Source: F1-60-MAGs149 sp032119475
Lineage (GTDB): Bacteria; Actinomycetota; Thermoleophilia; Gaiellales; F1-60-MAGs149
DNA length: 49,975 nt
Direction: 5' to 3'
Assembly: GCA_032119475.1 (NCBI GenBank)
Contig: JAUMCA010000090.1
Span: forward strand, 1-49,975
Position 1 is the first letter of the stretch; each line of letters opens with the position of its first letter. This document shows positions 10,125-19,404 of the stretch, piece by piece. The translations under genes were made by a program, and so were the position numbers. The notes beneath the pieces are model-generated. The model searched no databases, had not been told where the DNA came from, and saw only the letters and a program-made list of their open reading frames with translations.

Positions 10125-10504
10125 GCGGGCGCCAGGATCGCGATCGCGACCGCCGCGCTCGTCGTGCGCGAATGCGTGATCGACACGTCGATCGCGAGGA
10201 CCCCCTTGCGCCGGGCGACCTCCGCCGTCCACCCGGACAGCGTCACCGTCGGCTTGCCGTGTCCGGCGACCTCGATCTCCGTCCAGGTGAAGTGCACGCC
10301 GGTGCCGAGCGCCTTCCCGACCGCCTCCTTCGCGGCGAACCGCCCCGCGTAGCTCTCCGACGGCCGCGGCTTGCGGTCGAGCTCGGCGATCTCGCGCGCG
10401 GTGAAGCAGCGCGCGCGGAAGCGCTCGGGGTGCCGTTCCAGCGCGCGCTCGACGCGGTCGATCTCGATCAGGTCGAGCCCGACGGCGAGGCGCGGCGCGG
10501 TCAT
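10121..10504 (-). CDS. acpS: Holo-[acyl-carrier-protein] synthase
   Basis: Transfers 4'-phosphopantetheine from CoA to apo-ACP for fatty acid synthesis. The 127 residues show the AcpS signature: GLDLIEIDRVERAL near residue 8 (Mg-binding Asp) and RFAAKEAVGKALGTG near residue 55. WTEIEV and the C-terminal VSITHSRTTSAAVAIA complete the fold. ATG 10504 overlaps the glmS stop (ATGA), placing acpS downstream of glmS in one transcript. Its stop lies in the same CTAG as the rpsT stop. Confidence 0.95.
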   Translation of the reverse strand: MTAPRLAVGLDLIEIDRVERALERHPERFRARCFTAREIAELDRKPRPSESYAGRFAAKEAVGKALGTGVHFTWTEIEVAGHGKPTVTLSGWTAEVARRKGVLAIDVSITHSRTTSAAVAIAILAPA

Positions 10505-12345
10505 TCGACCGTGACCGTCTTCGCGAGGTTGCGGGGGCGGTCGACATCGAGCCCGAGCCGCCCCGCGATTTTGTAGGCGAGGATCTGCAGCGGGAGGACC
10601 GCGAGGATCGGCTGGAGCTCCGGCCGGGTCTGCGGGACGTACAGCACGTGCTCCGCGTGGGTGGCGATGTGCGTGTTCCCCTCGGTGGCGACGGCGACGA
10701 CGTGCGCGCCACGGGCGCGAACCTCCTCGAGGTTCGAGGCCATCTTCTCGAACACGTGGCTGTCGGTGGCCACGGCCACCACGGGCGTGTCCTCGCCGAG
10801 CAGCGCGATCGGGCCGTGCTTCATCTCGCCGGCCGCGTAGGCGTCCGTCGGGATGTACGAGATCTCCTTCAGCTTCAGCGCGCCCTCCTGGCAGATCGGC
10901 AGGCCGAGGTGGCGGCCGAGGTAGAGGAAGAAGCGGTCGTGGGCGAAGCGGTCGGCCAGCATGTCGAGCTGCTGGTCGAGCGCCGTGTCGTCGAGGATCC
11001 GCTGGACCAGGCCGGGCAGCTCCCGCAGCTCCTCGCCGATCGCCGCCACCTCGGCGGTGGTCAGCCGACCGCGGACCGCCCCGAGGTGCAGGGCGAGCAG
11101 CGTCATCAGCGTCACCTGCGACGTGAACGTCTTGGTGGCGGCGACGCCGATCTCGAGACCGGCCCGCGTGTACAGGACGCCGTCGGCGGCCCGCGCGATC
11201 GCGGAGCCCATGATGTTCGTGATCGCGACGACGCGCGCGCCCCGCTCCGAGGCGATCTGCATGGCCGCGAGGGTGTCGGCGGTCTCGCCGGACTGCGAGA
11301 TCGCGAGGACGAGGGTCGTCGGGTCGAACACGCCGTTCCGGTACCTCCACTCACTCGCGACGTCGGCCTCCGTCGCCACGCCGCCCCATTCCTCGATCAG
11401 GTAGCGGCCGACGAGGCCGGCGTGGAGCGCGGTGCCGCAGCCGACGATGAGGACGCGCTGCATCGACCGCAGCTCGTCGTCCGTGAGGCCGATGCCCTCG
11501 AGGTGCAGTTCGCCATGGTGGAAGCGCTCGGCGATCGTGTCGGCGATCGCCGTGGGCTGCTCGTGGATCTCCTTCAGCATGAAGGTGTCGTAGCCGCCCT
11601 TGGCGGCGACCTCGAGCGACTCGTCGGCCTCCTCGATCGGATGCTCGCGCTCCGAGCCGGATACGACGTCGCGGAATGTCACGCCCGCGGCGGTGGCGAT
11701 CACGATCTCGCCCTCGTCGACGATCTGGATCCGGCGGGTCTGCTCCAGGAACGCCGGTGTGAAGGAGGCGAGGAACGTCTCCCCCTCGCCGCGTCCGACG
11801 ACCAGCGGCGGCCAGGCCAGGCGGGCGCCGATGATGCGGTCGGGTTCGTCGACGCACACCGCGAGGAACGCGAAGTGGCCCTCCAGTCGCGGGTAGATCC
11901 GACGGCACGTCTCTGCGAGGTCGCCGTCGTAGGCCTCCTCGATCAGGTGGACGAGGGCCTCGGTATCGGTGTCGGAGGTCAGCTCGTGCCCCCGTGCCGT
12001 GACCTCCGCGCGGAGTTCGACGTAGTTCTCGAAGATCCCGTTCATCAGGACCGCGAAGCGGCCGTCCTCGGACATGAAGGGGTGCGCGTTGCGCACCTCC
12101 ACCCCGCCGTGCGTCGCCCAGCGCGTATGGCCCATGCCGAGTGTGGCGGTCGGGGACGTCGCCGTGGACGCCTCGCGCAGCGCGCTGACCGGCCCGACGG
12201 CGCGGGCGCGATCGAGGCGGGCGCTGCCCGCGTCGACGACGACCAGACCCGCGGAGTCGTAGCCGCGGTACTCGAGGTGCTCGAGCCCCTGCAGGACGAG
12301 CTCCTTGCACGGGCGCGCGCCGACGTAGCCGATGATCCCGCACAC
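10501..12345 (-). CDS. glmS: Glutamine--fructose-6-phosphate aminotransferase (isomerizing)
   Basis: Makes glucosamine-6-phosphate, the first step toward UDP-GlcNAc for cell wall synthesis. The 614 residues have the N-terminal glutaminase with catalytic Cys2 (MCGIIGYVG), GHTRWATHG and NGIFENYVELR. Two SIS isomerase domains follow, with VGCGTALHAG, ISQSGETADTLAAM and the C-terminal NLAKTVTVE. The start is GTG 12345, confirmed by the need for Cys at position 2. TAGGAT lies 7 nt upstream, suggesting a leaderless promoter in the 35-bp gap after glmM. No glmS ribozyme is visible. Confidence 0.97.
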   Translation of the reverse strand: MCGIIGYVGARPCKELVLQGLEHLEYRGYDSAGLVVVDAGSARLDRARAVGPVSALREASTATSPTATLGMGHTRWATHGGVEVRNAHPFMSEDGRFAVLMNGIFENYVELRAEVTARGHELTSDTDTEALVHLIEEAYDGDLAETCRRIYPRLEGHFAFLAVCVDEPDRIIGARLAWPPLVVGRGEGETFLASFTPAFLEQTRRIQIVDEGEIVIATAAGVTFRDVVSGSEREHPIEEADESLEVAAKGGYDTFMLKEIHEQPTAIADTIAERFHHGELHLEGIGLTDDELRSMQRVLIVGCGTALHAGLVGRYLIEEWGGVATEADVASEWRYRNGVFDPTTLVLAISQSGETADTLAAMQIASERGARVVAITNIMGSAIARAADGVLYTRAGLEIGVAATKTFTSQVTLMTLLALHLGAVRGRLTTAEVAAIGEELRELPGLVQRILDDTALDQQLDMLADRFAHDRFFLYLGRHLGLPICQEGALKLKEISYIPTDAYAAGEMKHGPIALLGEDTPVVAVATDSHVFEKMASNLEEVRARGAHVVAVATEGNTHIATHAEHVLYVPQTRPELQPILAVLPLQILAYKIAGRLGLDVDRPRNLAKTVTVE

Positions 12346-12352
12346 AGCGGCA

Positions 12353-12358
12353 ATCCTA
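12353..12358 (-). promoter_or_regulatory. Putative -10 (TAGGAT) for leaderless glmS
   Basis: TAGGAT, 7-nt spacer, then GTG 12345 with no room for a ribosome binding site. Confidence 0.5.
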
Positions 12359-12380
12359 CCGGCGCGGCCGGCAGCGGCGA

Positions 12381-13712
12381 TCAGGCGTCGACGGGCAGCT
12401 CGCGGGCGACGAGGTCCGCGAGGTCCCGCGCGATGGCCTCGCAGCGCTCGCCGTCACGGGCCTCGACCATGACGCGGACGAGCGGCTCGGTGCCTGACGC
12501 GCGCAGGACGACGCGACCGTCGTCGCCGAGGTCGTCCTCGGCGACGCGCACGGCGGCCCAGACCGCGCTGCAGTCCGCGAGGCCCTCTCGACGCGCGCGC
12601 ACGCTGATCAGCCGCTGCGGGAACTTCTCCACGGCGGCGAGGGCGTCGGCCATGGACCGGGCGCGGCGCTGCAGCGCGCTCAGCACGAGCACGGCGGCGA
12701 GCGGGCCGTCGCCCGTCGTCTGGTGGTCGAGCGCGATGATGTGCCCGGACTGCTCGCCCCCGAGCGTCGCCCCCGTCGCGCGCATCGCCTCGAGCACGTA
12801 GCGATCGCCGACGTCGGTGACCTCGACGGAGCAGCCGAGGGCGGTCAGCGCCCGGTGGGCGCCGAGGTTCGCCATCGACGTGACGACGACGCGTCGGCCC
12901 GGCAGGGCGTCGCGGGCGAGCGCGTCGTCCGCGAGGAGCGTGAGGATGTGGTCGCCGTCGACGGGGCTGCCGTCCGCAGCGGTGAACAGCACCCGATCCG
13001 CGTCGCCGTCGAAGGCCACGCCGAGGGCCGCGCCGTGCTCCCGCACGACCGCCCCCACGTGGTCGAGGTGCGTGGAGCCGCAGTCGACGTTGATGTTGAC
13101 GCCGTCGGGCGCGCAGGCGGTCAGGACGACGTCGGCGCCGAGCGCGCCGAACAGCCGCGGGGCGACGGCGGTGGCGGCTCCGTGTGCGCAGTCGACGACG
13201 ATGCGGAGGCCATCCAGGGGCGTGCCCGCCGTCTCGGCGACCCAATCGGCGTAGGCGTCAGCCGCTCCCTCGCGGGTCTCCGTGGTGCCGACGCCCCCGC
13301 CGGTCGGCAGCGGTCCCGGCGGGTCGAGGAGCCCCTCGATCGCCTCCTCGTCGGCGTCGGCCAGCTTGTAGCCGTCGGCGCCGAAGAGCTTGATCCCGTT
13401 GTCGGGGAACGGGTTGTGGCTCGCGCTGATGACGACGCCCGCGTCCGCGCCCTCGCGGACCACGGACCACGCGACCGCGGGCGTCGGCAGCACGCCGAGC
13501 CGCACGGCGCGCCCACCGGCGGACGCGATGCCCGCGGCGACGGCATCCTCCAGCATGGATCCGGATCGCCGGGTGTCGCGGCCGATCAGGATCGTCGGCG
13601 CGCCGCCGAGCCGCAGCGCCGCGGCGCGTCCGACGCGCAGCGCGAGATCCGCGGTCAGTCGCTCGTTGGCGACGCCGCGGACGCCGTCGGTGCCGAACCA
13701 GACGCGGCCCAT
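12381..13712 (-). CDS. glmM: Phosphoglucosamine mutase
   Basis: Interconverts glucosamine-6-phosphate and glucosamine-1-phosphate, the step after GlmS. The 443 residues (normal length) carry FGTDGVRGVAN at the N-terminus, the catalytic phosphoserine loop ISASHNPFPDNGIKLF near residue 100, the Mg site DGDADR near 235, GGEQSGH near 320 and the phosphate-binding RASGTEPLVRVMVEA at the C-terminus. ATG 13712 lies 10 bp after the rpsI stop, so it is probably co-transcribed with rplM-rpsI. Confidence 0.97.
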   Translation of the reverse strand: MGRVWFGTDGVRGVANERLTADLALRVGRAAALRLGGAPTILIGRDTRRSGSMLEDAVAAGIASAGGRAVRLGVLPTPAVAWSVVREGADAGVVISASHNPFPDNGIKLFGADGYKLADADEEAIEGLLDPPGPLPTGGGVGTTETREGAADAYADWVAETAGTPLDGLRIVVDCAHGAATAVAPRLFGALGADVVLTACAPDGVNINVDCGSTHLDHVGAVVREHGAALGVAFDGDADRVLFTAADGSPVDGDHILTLLADDALARDALPGRRVVVTSMANLGAHRALTALGCSVEVTDVGDRYVLEAMRATGATLGGEQSGHIIALDHQTTGDGPLAAVLVLSALQRRARSMADALAAVEKFPQRLISVRARREGLADCSAVWAAVRVAEDDLGDDGRVVLRASGTEPLVRVMVEARDGERCEAIARDLADLVARELPVDA

Positions 13713-13722
13713 CCGCGTGGCG

Positions 13723-14118
13723 CTAGCGCTTGGAGAACTGCGGGCGCTTGCGGGCCTTCTTGAAGCCCGCCTTCTTGCGCTCGACCGCGCGTGCGTCGCG
13801 CGCGAGGTAGCCGGCGCGCTTGAGCTCGCCGCGCAGGTTGGGATCGGCCTCGACGAGCGCGCGGGCGATGCCGTGGCGCGAGGCCCCGGCCTGGCCGCTG
13901 ATGCCTCCGCCGTGCAGGCGGATCGTGACGTCGAAGCGGTCGGTGAGCCCGACGGCCTCGAGGGGCGAGAGCGCCATCGCACGCAGCGGACCGCGATCGA
14001 AGTACTGCTCGGCCGGGCGGCCGTTGCAGGTGACCGTCCCCGAGCCGGGCGTCAGGGTGACGCGTGCCACCGAGGTCTTGCGCTTGCCGGTCGCCCGGTA
14101 GATGGCCTTGTCGCTCAC
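13723..14118 (-). CDS. rpsI: 30S ribosomal protein S9
   Basis: S9 of the small subunit head; its C-terminal tail reaches the P site. The 131 residues contain the S9 core ATGKRKTSVARVTLTPGSG, GGGISGQAGASRHGIARAL and the basic tail KKARKRPQFSKR ending in the conserved Ser-Lys-Arg. The start is GTG 14118 (MSDKAIYRATGKRK). It follows rplM by 14 bp on the same strand, the usual L13-S9 pair. Confidence 0.97.
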   Translation of the reverse strand: MSDKAIYRATGKRKTSVARVTLTPGSGTVTCNGRPAEQYFDRGPLRAMALSPLEAVGLTDRFDVTIRLHGGGISGQAGASRHGIARALVEADPNLRGELKRAGYLARDARAVERKKAGFKKARKRPQFSKR

Positions 14119-14132
14119 GTCTCGTCTCGTCC

Positions 14133-14564
14133 TTACGGCAGGGGCTGCGGCGACTGGGCCGCGTGCGGGTGGTCGGCGCCGGTGTAGACCTTCAGCTTGC
14201 GGAGCTGGGCCGCGCCGAGCTTGTTCTTCGGCAGCATGCCCTTGACCGCGTGCCGGATGACCTCGGCGGGGTTGCGGTCGAGCTGCTCCTGCAGCGTGCG
14301 CTCGCGCAGGCCGCCGGGGTAGCCCGAGTGGCTGTAGTACTTCTTCTGCGACAGCTTGTTGCCGGTCACGCGCACGCGCTCGCAGTTGATCACCACGACG
14401 AAGTCGCCGGTGTCGACGTGCGGGGTGAAGTTGACCTTCCCCTTGCCGCGCAGCGCGTCGGCGATGCGGGTCGCGAGGCGGCCGAGCACTTCGCCGTCGG
14501 CGTCGATGATGAACCAGCCGTGCTCGACGTCGGCGGGCTTTGCGGAGAGGGTCTTCTGCGGCAT
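14133..14564 (-). CDS. rplM: 50S ribosomal protein L13
   Basis: Early-assembly protein of the large subunit. The 143 residues start at ATG 14564 (MPQKTLSAKPADVEHGWFII). They contain LGRLATRIADALRGKGK, the family core VVINCERVRVTGNKL and the KKYYSHSGYPGGL / VKGMLPKNKLG signature. A TACGGT box at 14604-14609 (minus) may be its -10, with a leader of about 33 nt. No strong ribosome binding site is seen. Confidence 0.97.
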   Translation of the reverse strand: MPQKTLSAKPADVEHGWFIIDADGEVLGRLATRIADALRGKGKVNFTPHVDTGDFVVVINCERVRVTGNKLSQKKYYSHSGYPGGLRERTLQEQLDRNPAEVIRHAVKGMLPKNKLGAAQLRKLKVYTGADHPHAAQSPQPLP

Positions 14565-14614
14565 AGTCACGGGGGCGCGGTCGGTTTCCGCCACCGGCGC
14601 GGAACCGTAGCACG

Positions 14615-14974
14615 ATGGCCATGCATCGCGAAGCACCCTCCCCACCCTCGCTCGCCTCCCGTCTGAGCGGCTCCCTGGCGGTCGCGGACGCTGCCGTCAA
14701 CGACGTCCACGATCGGCTCAACCGGGCGATCCCCTGGCTGTGGACGCCCCTCGCGGTGCCGTCCGCGGCGCATCGCCTCGGGACGGCGGAGCACGTGCTC
14801 TACGGCGTCCACGCGGGGCTCGGCCTCGGCGTCGCCGCCGCGGTGCTGCCGTCCCCGCTGCGCCGTCCCGCGCTGCTCGTCGGCGCCCTCGTTGCGGCCG
14901 GGAGCTGGGCGGTCTTCACGGGCGCCTGGGATCGGCGCGCGGATGGCGCTCAGGCAGACGACGCCGCGCGCTGA
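14615..14974 (+). CDS. Small predicted membrane protein, function unknown
   Basis: Not recognised. The 119 residues contain two probable transmembrane helices (about 68-85 and 88-104), after a polar N-terminus with PWLWTPLAVPSAAHRLG. The C-terminus is acidic (ADGAQADDAAR). Codon usage matches neighbouring real genes (nearly all third positions G or C), and the frame lies in the space between divergent rplM and the convergent exonuclease gene, overlapping the latter by 25 bp. The start could instead be ATG 14621, which sits 7 nt after a degenerate TAGCAC box. A real gene is likely; no function is claimed. Confidence 0.65.
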   Translation: MAMHREAPSPPSLASRLSGSLAVADAAVNDVHDRLNRAIPWLWTPLAVPSAAHRLGTAEHVLYGVHAGLGLGVAAAVLPSPLRRPALLVGALVAAGSWAVFTGAWDRRADGAQADDAAR

Positions 14975-16242
14975 GCGCGGTAGGCGTCGGCCACCGCCGC
15001 GCGGGAGCGCGCGCTGAGGACCAGGCGTCGGATCGCCGCACCGGCGGCCTCCAGATCGCGGGGCCCCTGCGTGGCGCGCACCAGCTCGAGCGCCTCCGCC
15101 AATTCGTCGGTCTGCCGATCCGCGGCGAAGTGCGCCGACGCGGAGGCGCGCCGCGCCCCGGCCAGCGATGCCGCTCGCGCCTGGGCATCGCAGCCGAGCG
15201 CGGCCCCGATCCGCTCCAGGATGCCGGCCAGCGGGATCAGCACGGTGGCGTCCTCCGCCGCGTACGCCAGCTGGTCGTCGGACAGCTCCTCCTGCCCCCA
15301 GTCCGACGTCTGGAACGTCTTGTCGAGGCTCGCGGCGAGGAAGCGCTCGGCGAGGCTGACGAGCTTCGCGTCGCCGACGCCGTGGTCGAAGCCCGCGGCC
15401 TCGAGGTGCCCGGCGATCACCGTCCACCAGGCGCAGGTGTCGAAGACGTCGCCGAACTCCACGTCCCAGCGGTACCGGATCCACGACTGCTCGAACTTGG
15501 CGTTGTGCGCGATGACCTGCCGCCCGTCGGCGAGGAGCCGGAGCACCGGGCCCGGATCGCAGGCCCAGCAGTCGATGACGATCGCAGGGGCGTCGCCGCC
15601 CGCGGCGGGCGCGGCGAGCTGCACCAGCCGGACGGTGCCGTTCCACGGCTCGAACGCCGCACGCTCCTCGCGCTGCTCCGGCGGCAGCCGCGTGCAGGCC
15701 GTCTCGATGTCGAGGCCGAGCACGGGGCAGGGATCGAGCAGCCGGACCGCCTCCTGCACCTCCTCCTGCGTGCGGATCACGTGCACGCGGAACGTCGCGG
15801 GCGTCGCCGGGGCGGCGGGCAGCAGGTCGGCGGGGACCTGCGGCGGCGTCGGGCCCGCGGGATCCGGCAGCGCGTGCTCGGCGACCACCTCGTGGATGCG
15901 GCGGACCTCGAGCTCGCCGAACGGCGACGTCTCCACGCGGCAGCGGACCGTGGTCGTCGGCAGCAGGTCGTCGAGCCCGTCGACGCCGTCGGCGGCGAGC
16001 GGCCCGAGGGTGCGCTCCAGATCGCTCTGGGAGCGCGGCGGCCAGATCAGGAGGCCCGCGTGGCGCCCGGCCAGCGGCCCGTCGCAGACGCGGAACGTGA
16101 CGACGTCGAGCTCCGCGCCGGACTGCGTGACGGCGTGTCGCACGTAGCGCCCGTCGTCCTGCGGCACGGCGCGGCAGACGACGTCCTCGCGCTCGGCCAC
16201 CGCCTCGCGATCGAACCACCGCGGATCGGAGAACGCGCTCAC
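14950..16242 (-). CDS. DEDD-type 3'-5' exonuclease (RNase D / Pol I proofreading-like) with an unassigned N-terminal domain
   Basis: Residues about 160-380 form a DEDDy exonuclease: GLDIETA (Exo I Asp/Glu), HNAKFE (Exo II) and YAAEDA (Exo III Tyr and Asp). The layout matches RNase D or the exonuclease domain of DNA polymerase I. No HRDC domain is obvious after it; about 80 helical residues end the protein. The first 150 residues do not match a domain I know, although they include GRHAGLLIWPP and a Pro/Ala linker. I chose GTG 16242 because earlier starts run through the palindromes at 16287-16436. TATCCC lies 8 nt before it. RNA versus DNA substrate is undecided. Confidence 0.75.
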   Translation of the reverse strand: MSAFSDPRWFDREAVAEREDVVCRAVPQDDGRYVRHAVTQSGAELDVVTFRVCDGPLAGRHAGLLIWPPRSQSDLERTLGPLAADGVDGLDDLLPTTTVRCRVETSPFGELEVRRIHEVVAEHALPDPAGPTPPQVPADLLPAAPATPATFRVHVIRTQEEVQEAVRLLDPCPVLGLDIETACTRLPPEQREERAAFEPWNGTVRLVQLAAPAAGGDAPAIVIDCWACDPGPVLRLLADGRQVIAHNAKFEQSWIRYRWDVEFGDVFDTCAWWTVIAGHLEAAGFDHGVGDAKLVSLAERFLAASLDKTFQTSDWGQEELSDDQLAYAAEDATVLIPLAGILERIGAALGCDAQARAASLAGARRASASAHFAADRQTDELAEALELVRATQGPRDLEAAGAAIRRLVLSARSRAAVADAYRAQRAASSA

Positions 16243-16286
16243 CGGGGACAGGGATACCAGCCGGAGCGGATGGCATCCCGGCCAGA

Positions 16287-16320
16287 GCGGACATTTTGGG
16301 TCCGGACCCAAAATGTCCGC
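16287..16320. repeat. Perfect 34-bp palindrome, family 2 (copy A)
   Basis: A perfect 17+17 palindrome with centre TTTTGGGTCCGGACCCAAAA. It lies 45 bp upstream of the exonuclease start. The inner GGGTC..GACCC matches the core of the 4541-5170 repeats, while the arms differ. Confidence 0.9.
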
Positions 16321-16396
16321 GGTGCGGCAGTGAATCGCCGTCGTGAGGCGGCATCGGGTCGGCTCGACGCGTCTGCCGCACGGCCTCGGAGACCAT

Positions 16397-16436
16397 CGGG
16401 CGGACATTTTGGGTCCGGACCCGAAATGTCCGCCCG
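16397..16436. repeat. 40-bp palindrome, family 2 (copy B)
   Basis: Second copy of the 16287 palindrome, slightly longer (CGGGCGG/CCGCCCG ends) and with one T/C arm mismatch. Between the copies, GTGCGGCAG (16322) and CTGCCGCAC (16373) form a further inverted repeat. The stretch 16243-16469 contains only these repeats and the promoter of the HIT gene. Confidence 0.88.
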
Positions 16437-16456
16437 AGGACTCGGTCGTGCGGCGC

Positions 16457-16462
16457 TAGAGT
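16457..16462 (+). promoter_or_regulatory. Putative -10 (TAGAGT) for leaderless HIT gene
   Basis: TAGAGT, 7-nt spacer, then ATG 16470; no ribosome binding site between. Confidence 0.5.
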
Positions 16463-16469
16463 CCGCGCC

Positions 16470-16883
16470 ATGTCGGACTGTCTGTTCTGCCGCATCGCGG
16501 ACGGCGCGATCCCGGCGCAGGTGATCGCCTCCTCCGATCGGGCCCTCGCCTTCATGGACATCGCCCCCGCGCGCCCCGGGCATGCCCTCGTGATCCCGCG
16601 TCGTCACGTCGCCGACGCGCTGGTGGCGTCGCCCGAGGATCTCGCCGACGTGTGGGAGCTGGCCGCCGAGGTCGGACGGGCGGCGGAGAGCGCCGTCGGC
16701 GCCACCGGCGTGTCGTTCTTCTCGTTCGCGCGCCCGGACGGCGGCCAGACGGTCTTCCACCTGCACGTGCACGTGGTGCCCCGTACGCCCGGCGACGGGC
16801 TGGCCCTGTGGCCGCATGCGCCCGGTGACGCCGAGGCGATCGCCGAGCGCGCGGACGCCTACCGCCGCGTCCTCGGCGCCTAG
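16470..16883 (+). CDS. HIT-family nucleotide hydrolase
   Basis: Small nucleotide-phosphate hydrolase/transferase of the histidine triad superfamily (HINT-like). The 137 residues begin with the Cys pair SDCLFCRI typical of HIT proteins. GHALVIPRRHV lies near residue 42, and the catalytic triad HLHVHVVP near residue 94. Ordinary length. The TAG stop shares CTAG with the convergent deacetylase stop. The physiological substrate cannot be read from sequence. Confidence 0.93.
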   Translation: MSDCLFCRIADGAIPAQVIASSDRALAFMDIAPARPGHALVIPRRHVADALVASPEDLADVWELAAEVGRAAESAVGATGVSFFSFARPDGGQTVFHLHVHVVPRTPGDGLALWPHAPGDAEAIAERADAYRRVLGA

Positions 16884-17824
16884 CCGCGCTCGGCGTACGT
16901 GCTCGGCGCGTAGGTGCCGGGCGCCACGGTGTCCGGCGGGCCTGCGCGCAGCAGATCGGGCACGGTCACCGAGCGGAGCCCGCGCGCCTTCAGCGTGTCG
17001 AGGACGATCCGGACGGCGTTGATCGAGGCGTCGTTCGCCGCGCCGCTGTCGTGGAACAGGATGATCGCCCCCGGTCCGAAGGCCGCCGCGCCGGTCACGT
17101 TGTCCGCGATCTGCTGCGAGTCGTCGAGCGCCCAGTCGTTCGAGTCGACGTTCCAGAGGATCGGCAGCATGCCCTTCTTGCGCACGATGCGGTTGACCTT
17201 CCCGTCGAAGTCCCCGAACGGCGGACGCTGGGTCGTGACGGTATGGCCGGTGGCCGCGGTGATCACCTGCGAGGTGCGGTCGATCTCGTCGCGAACGCCC
17301 TGCGCCGGCAGCGTGACCAGGCTGGCATGGGACCAGGAGTGGTTGCCGATCACGTGCCCCTCTTCGACGATCCGCTTGAGCATGGCGGGGTCCTGCTCCG
17401 CGCGATTGCCGAGGACGAAGAACGTCCCCTTCATCCGGTACTTCCGGAGCAGATTCAGGATCGCGCCCGTGGCGGGTCCGGGGCCGTCGTCGAAGGTCAA
17501 CGCGACGCGGTTGCCGGTGGCGGCACCGGCGGAGACGCCGTCCTGCGCCGGCACCTCGGCGGCGTACGGACCGGTCGACCAGGTCCGCTGCTCGATCTCG
17601 TCGGCGGCGCGAGCGGCCTCGTCAGCGGACTTCGCCGCGTTCGCCGCCGCCTGGTCGACGGCGGAATCCGACACGTAGTTGCTGATGGGCGGCGACTCGG
17701 ACGGGCGCAGTCCCCAGACCGCGGCCAGGGCGACGCCCACGAGGACGACGACGGCGAGCAGGACGCGCCGTCGGCGACGGATGCGCGCCTGGGAGACGCT
17801 GCGCGCGGCCGGGCGGGAAGCCAT
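16880..17824 (-). CDS. Membrane-anchored polysaccharide deacetylase (NodB domain)
   Basis: Probable extracytoplasmic deacetylase acting on peptidoglycan or another GlcNAc polymer. A basic N-terminus and a single transmembrane helix (residues about 20-42, VLLAVVVLVGVALAAVWGL) act as an uncleaved anchor or signal. The NodB domain (about 105-300) has TFDDGPGP (catalytic base and metal Asp), NHSWSHASL (metal His pair), RPPFGDFD and the late LFHDSG. ATG 17824 follows TACGCT by 6 nt. The stop overlaps that of the HIT gene in CTAG. Confidence 0.93.
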   Translation of the reverse strand: MASRPAARSVSQARIRRRRRVLLAVVVLVGVALAAVWGLRPSESPPISNYVSDSAVDQAAANAAKSADEAARAADEIEQRTWSTGPYAAEVPAQDGVSAGAATGNRVALTFDDGPGPATGAILNLLRKYRMKGTFFVLGNRAEQDPAMLKRIVEEGHVIGNHSWSHASLVTLPAQGVRDEIDRTSQVITAATGHTVTTQRPPFGDFDGKVNRIVRKKGMLPILWNVDSNDWALDDSQQIADNVTGAAAFGPGAIILFHDSGAANDASINAVRIVLDTLKARGLRSVTVPDLLRAGPPDTVAPGTYAPSTYAERG

Positions 17825-17830
17825 GTATCA

Positions 17831-17836
17831 AGCGTA
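17831..17836 (-). promoter_or_regulatory. Putative -10 (TACGCT) for leaderless deacetylase gene
   Basis: TACGCT, 6-nt spacer, ATG 17824. It lies in the 40-bp gap after the guaA stop. Confidence 0.5.
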
Positions 17837-17864
17837 TCGCGCGGGTGCCGCGACGTCGGTGACG

Positions 17865-19400
<1,536 letters not shown>

Positions 19401-19404
19401 CGGG

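Noticed and set aside
12346..12380. glmS ribozyme or riboswitch upstream of glmS
   Set aside because: The gap to glmM is only 35 bp, far too short, and a leaderless promoter explains it.
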